Positions 16,604 to 19,366 of a DNA stretch of 19,366 bases are shown here, one piece after another. Position 1 is the first letter of the stretch; each line of letters begins with the position of its first letter. The DNA is from Acanthamoeba lenticulata (Eukaryota; Discosea; Longamoebia; Acanthamoebidae). The DNA is taken from contig NAVB01003948.1 of assembly GCA_002179805.1 (NCBI GenBank), positions 1 to 19,366 of the forward strand, written 5' to 3'. The notes below the pieces were generated by a model that ran no database searches, had not been told where the DNA came from, and worked only from the letters and a program-made list of their open reading frames with translations. Position numbers and translations under genes: made by a program.

Positions 16604-19296
16604 TCAGCACCACTCGACCATCACCACGACACGACAAGTCGCGAAGACGGCACCATCTTCGTCGCCCTTGGGGGCTGTTTGCTCGTATTCCTCCTCCTCT
16701 ACGGGTAAGTCGTGGGCCCCTGGCGCGGCAGGTGGTGGTGGAGATGAGGAGCCGGAGGAGGACGAACCCCACGGCCACAGCCCACGGAGGAGCCCCTTCT
16801 TCTTTTTCTTCTCCTCCTTCTCCCTCTTCTTCGTTATTATGACTATTGTCCCCATCGTCGTCTCCTCTTCCTTGATCTTATGGTGGTGGTCTTGCGCCAC
16901 GTATCGAAGAGCCAGCGTCGCATCGAACGCCGCTGTGCCGGAGCGGCACGCCCGGGCGACGTCGCGCGTCGGCACCACAAAGCTGCCCTCCACCGCCGCC
17001 ACGCGTGTTGGCTGCAGACGCAGGTCTCCCTCGCCCGTGGAAGCGGTGAGGCGCAGACGGAAGGGGAAGCCCATCCTCGTCATCGATGCCTCGCTGTGCG
17101 CGTCAGTGGTGAGTACACCGTCGCTGTTGTCGTCGTCGACGTCGTCGTCACTGATCAGACGCTCGGTGCTGGTGGCGCACTCCCACACGGGGAAGGACCC
17201 GCCCCTCTTGCCTGCCGACGCCTCCTCGCCCAAAGGCGGCGGCGGCGGCACGAGTGCGCATTCGCCTCGCCAGAGGTCGCCACGACAGGCCTCGAGCTGG
17301 GCCTGCTGGAACAATGCGTCGCCCTCCTGCCCAGCGCAGGTCACCACGTCTTGGACTGCACAACGACACGCCAACACCACGCACACGCACACGCACACAC
17401 GACGGTGTGAGGTGTCTGACATGTAGTGGCCCGCGAATTGTCGCTGGACGACGATGGCGGGAAGGGTGTCCTCACCTCGTATGTGCCACCGGATCCGGCC
17501 AAAGAGGCGGTGCAGTCTCTGGCCAAGGCCCCCCCCCCGAGAGAGAGAAGAGAGAAGAGAGGAGGCCGGATAAGGCTTCGTTCTTGGAGCAGAGACGACG
17601 ATAGGCTTGCTGACGGACCTCAAGCAGCCAGTCGGGCTGCTGCCAACCCCTGGCGGCCGGCGGTTCGTGCGGGGAAGTCGCGGGCTGCGCCAACAGCAGC
17701 TTCGACGCGGCACAATAGGCCGACATGCTCCGTTTGAGGGCCTGCGCGTGAGCCATCGTGAAGTCGTCGCTCAACGCGACCATACCGGCGAGCTTGGCCC
17801 GCGTCCCCTCCTTCTCGCGGCGGCGTGTCGGTGGTTCCGCTCGAGGCTGAGTTGGCGATTGCGCCACCAGAGCGGCCGTCATTCCCGCCAGCTCGTCCGC
17901 GCTCACACTCTTCACGTGATAAAAATTGAAAAAATGTTCGGATTAGTATTTTTTTAAAGATTAATAGAATTGAAATTGAAATTCAAAAAAAACTAAAAAA
18001 CCAAAAAAAAAAAAAAAACAAACGCACCGAGGCGGCCGCGAGAAAGCGGACCAAGGCCGGCCGGTTGGCCTCGAGCCAGTCGTTCATGAACAAGAAGTAG
18101 GGCTCCTTGTTGAACCGGCAGTCGAGGGCGAGGCTCTGCAGCACTTTGGCCAGGATCACCTTGCTCCGCATCTGGGCCACGGCCTTTTGGGCGCCATCAT
18201 CATCGCGGAAGAAGGCCCACGGAAGGACGCCATGCAGTATGAGCAGGCCGGCTACCGCCGTGTCGGCCGATTCGCCGCCTGTGGCGGCGGCGTCACCGGC
18301 GGCCGTCGCCAGCTCGGCGCAGTGGCGCAGGAAACAAAGCAGCAGCCGGCATTCCCTGTGGAGTGATGTGTTACAATTTCACATAATATAAATCGAATAA
18401 TAAAATAATAAAATCAAGAAAAAACCAAAACCAAAACCAAAACCAGCGCAGGAGGAGCAGAGGAGCCTACGGAGGCAGCTCGAGGGACTGGATCGCGGCG
18501 ACCAGGTCGTCGCACGCCCGCACGACGCGCTCCCGGTGGATCGGCAGCTCGGCGTCGCGGTCCTCGCCGATCCTGTTCGGCTGCAGCAAGAAAGCATCGT
18601 GGGGAAATTACCTGGATGAGTGTCCGCGCGCAACGCAGAGACGGGGAAGGAAGGGAGGAAAGGGCCGTACGTCGACTTCTATCGGGTGGCGCAGGTGCGA
18701 GGCGAGGACCGGTCGAAGGGCGCCCACCACCTGCGGCCGGAAGGGCTCCAGCAGGGCGCACGCCATCCGCATGAGGATCCCGCGCCTGCCCACGAGCCAC
18801 GGCAGCCGGCTGTGCTCGACTGGCGAAAGTCATTTCGTGTCGTCAGCATCATCATCGTCATCACCGTAGACGCACTTTGAAGCCGAGTGAGACAGAAAGA
18901 GAGAGAGAGAGAGATTGCGACGACGACGCACCACCAGCGGCGCCAGAGGCCTGGTAGGCCCACACGCGGCAGAGGAGCAGGTGGGCAAAGTCGCTGCCGA
19001 GGGCCAACACCGCGTTGGCCGCTTCGTAGTCGGTGCGCGAGAATTGGCAGAGCCAGTCGTTGGTGAACTCCTGGCTGAGGAGCACCTGCCCATTGCCCAT
19101 CAACGTCTGGTGTGAGTCCTCTCTCCCTCCCGAGAAGAAGGAGGAAGAGGAGGACCTCGGCCATGTCGCGAGCGGCGCGAGCAGAAGTCATGTGGGGACG
19201 CAGGCGCGTGATGAGAGCGCGCTTGTGGCGCGCAAAGAAGCCCATCCAGTCCAGCACGCTCACGTTCGAGCCTCCTCCTGGACCCTCCGTGACTTG
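16604..19296 (-). CDS. RasGAP-domain protein, divergent (5' end beyond right edge)
   Basis: Minus-strand gene entering from the right. Modelled exons: 19296-19156 (partial), 19106-18932, 18819-18671, 18580-18471, 18355-18028, 17909-17619, 17518-17476 and 17355-16604; 663 codons, phases all matching. The best region is KVILAKVLQSLALDCRFNKE, the end of RasGAP domains ('xLILIAKVLQNLANxxxFxxKE'), followed by FLFMNDWLEANRPALVRFL. Upstream, LRHPIEVDPNRI fits 'EVDPxK', and VAGLLILHGVLPWAFF sits where 'SGFLFLRFxxPAI' is expected. RasGAPs speed GTP hydrolysis by Ras-type GTPases. The key FLR arginine and a clear arginine finger are not evident (LVGRRGI is the nearest), so activity is doubtful. The C-terminal about 250 residues hold a possible beta-rich segment (MGFPFRLRLTASTGEGDLRLQ), then Lys/Glu and Pro-rich low-complexity sequence. 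Two donors are GTCC. Confidence 0.72.
17362..17401. repeat. CA-rich simple-sequence tract in RasGAP intron
   Basis: A run of CACACG/CACGCA units lies in the intron 17475-17356, just upstream of the acceptor at 17356-17357 on the minus strand, where it reads as GTGTGCGTGTG. It is simple sequence that could add cryptic GT donors. Confidence 0.7.
17529..17565. repeat. C homopolymer plus GA-rich tract in RasGAP intron
   Basis: About ten C bases are followed by a GAGAGAGAAGAGAGAAGAGAG tract. On the coding strand this is a CT-rich polypyrimidine region before the acceptor GGCCAG at 17519-17524. It supports treating 17618-17519 as an intron, even though two reading frames remain open across it. Confidence 0.7.
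18420..18445. repeat. (CCAAAA)n short tandem repeat in RasGAP intron
   Basis: Four CCAAAA units lie within the AT-rich intron 18470-18356 of the RasGAP gene. On the coding strand it reads (GGTTTT)n. It resembles some protist telomere units in form but is too short and internal to be one. Confidence 0.75.
18900..18914. repeat. (GA)n microsatellite in RasGAP intron
   Basis: A GA run lies within intron 18931-18820; on the coding strand it is a (TC)n tract just after the donor. Confidence 0.8.
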
Positions 19297-19366
19297 CTGG
19301 TCAGCCCTTCCCCCGAAAAGGCAATAAATTTATGTTTATGTTTATGTTGAAATTTATATTTATATT

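Noticed and set aside
16596..17426. Plus-strand 276-residue open frame opposite the RasGAP 3' exon
   Set aside because: Antisense shadow with Ser/Arg/Thr-rich composition; the opposite strand has the exon that matches the RasGAP gene in phase.
18420..18445. Telomere-like (CCAAAA)n and, at the right end, (TTTATG)n repeats
   Set aside because: Each has only three or four units and lies inside a gene or intron; they are simple-sequence tracts, not chromosome ends.
1..19366. tRNA, rRNA, CRISPR array, transposon or viral genes
   Set aside because: I looked on both strands and saw no cloverleaf with its box motifs, no regular spacer-repeat array, no terminal inverted repeats with a transposase, and no viral-type genes.

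Overview
The window looks like nuclear DNA from a protist, most likely an amoebozoan close to Acanthamoeba. Coding sequence is GC-rich. It is cut by many short GT-AG introns (about 50-150 nt) that carry the AT-rich, T-rich and microsatellite stretches. Intergenic gaps are short, and the recognisable proteins belong to eukaryotic families. The species is an inference. All splice models were made by hand from reading-frame continuity, splice-site dinucleotides and remembered family features; no search was run.

Left block, all on the minus strand (1-10350), read right to left. A large SIR2-family (sirtuin) protein with a long acidic/basic N-terminal extension (10350-6842). A small single-pass membrane protein (6757-6404). 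An intronless LOTUS/OST-HTH plus RGG-repeat protein, a likely RNA binder (6358-5099). A small GATA-type zinc-finger protein (4694-4027). A complete OGFOD1/Tpa1-type prolyl hydroxylase in six exons (3872-1543). The first seven exons of a helical protein that resembles the vinculin/alpha-catenin head (1415 to beyond the left edge).

Right block. Divergent from the sirtuin gene, across a 339-bp gap with a perfect CRE-type palindrome, is an eight-exon TMEM39 homologue on the plus strand (10690-13191). Next come one or two poorly resolved plus-strand reading frames (13310-15234) ending in a CGxCGGDNxSC motif, then a five-exon GNAT acetyltransferase (15428-16505). Converging on it from the right is a minus-strand gene with a divergent RasGAP domain (16604 to beyond the right edge).

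The genes do not form an obvious operon or pathway. Several fit chromatin and RNA regulation or translation control (sirtuin, GATA factor, LOTUS-RGG protein, OGFOD1). Others fit membrane, adhesion and signalling roles (TMEM39, vinculin-like, RasGAP). The most striking window-wide pattern is in the splice donors: in 28 of the 37 donors I modelled the fourth intron base is C (GTAC, GTGC or even GTCC) instead of the usual A. I see no tRNA, rRNA, CRISPR array, transposon or phage-like element, and no clear new defence or toxin system.
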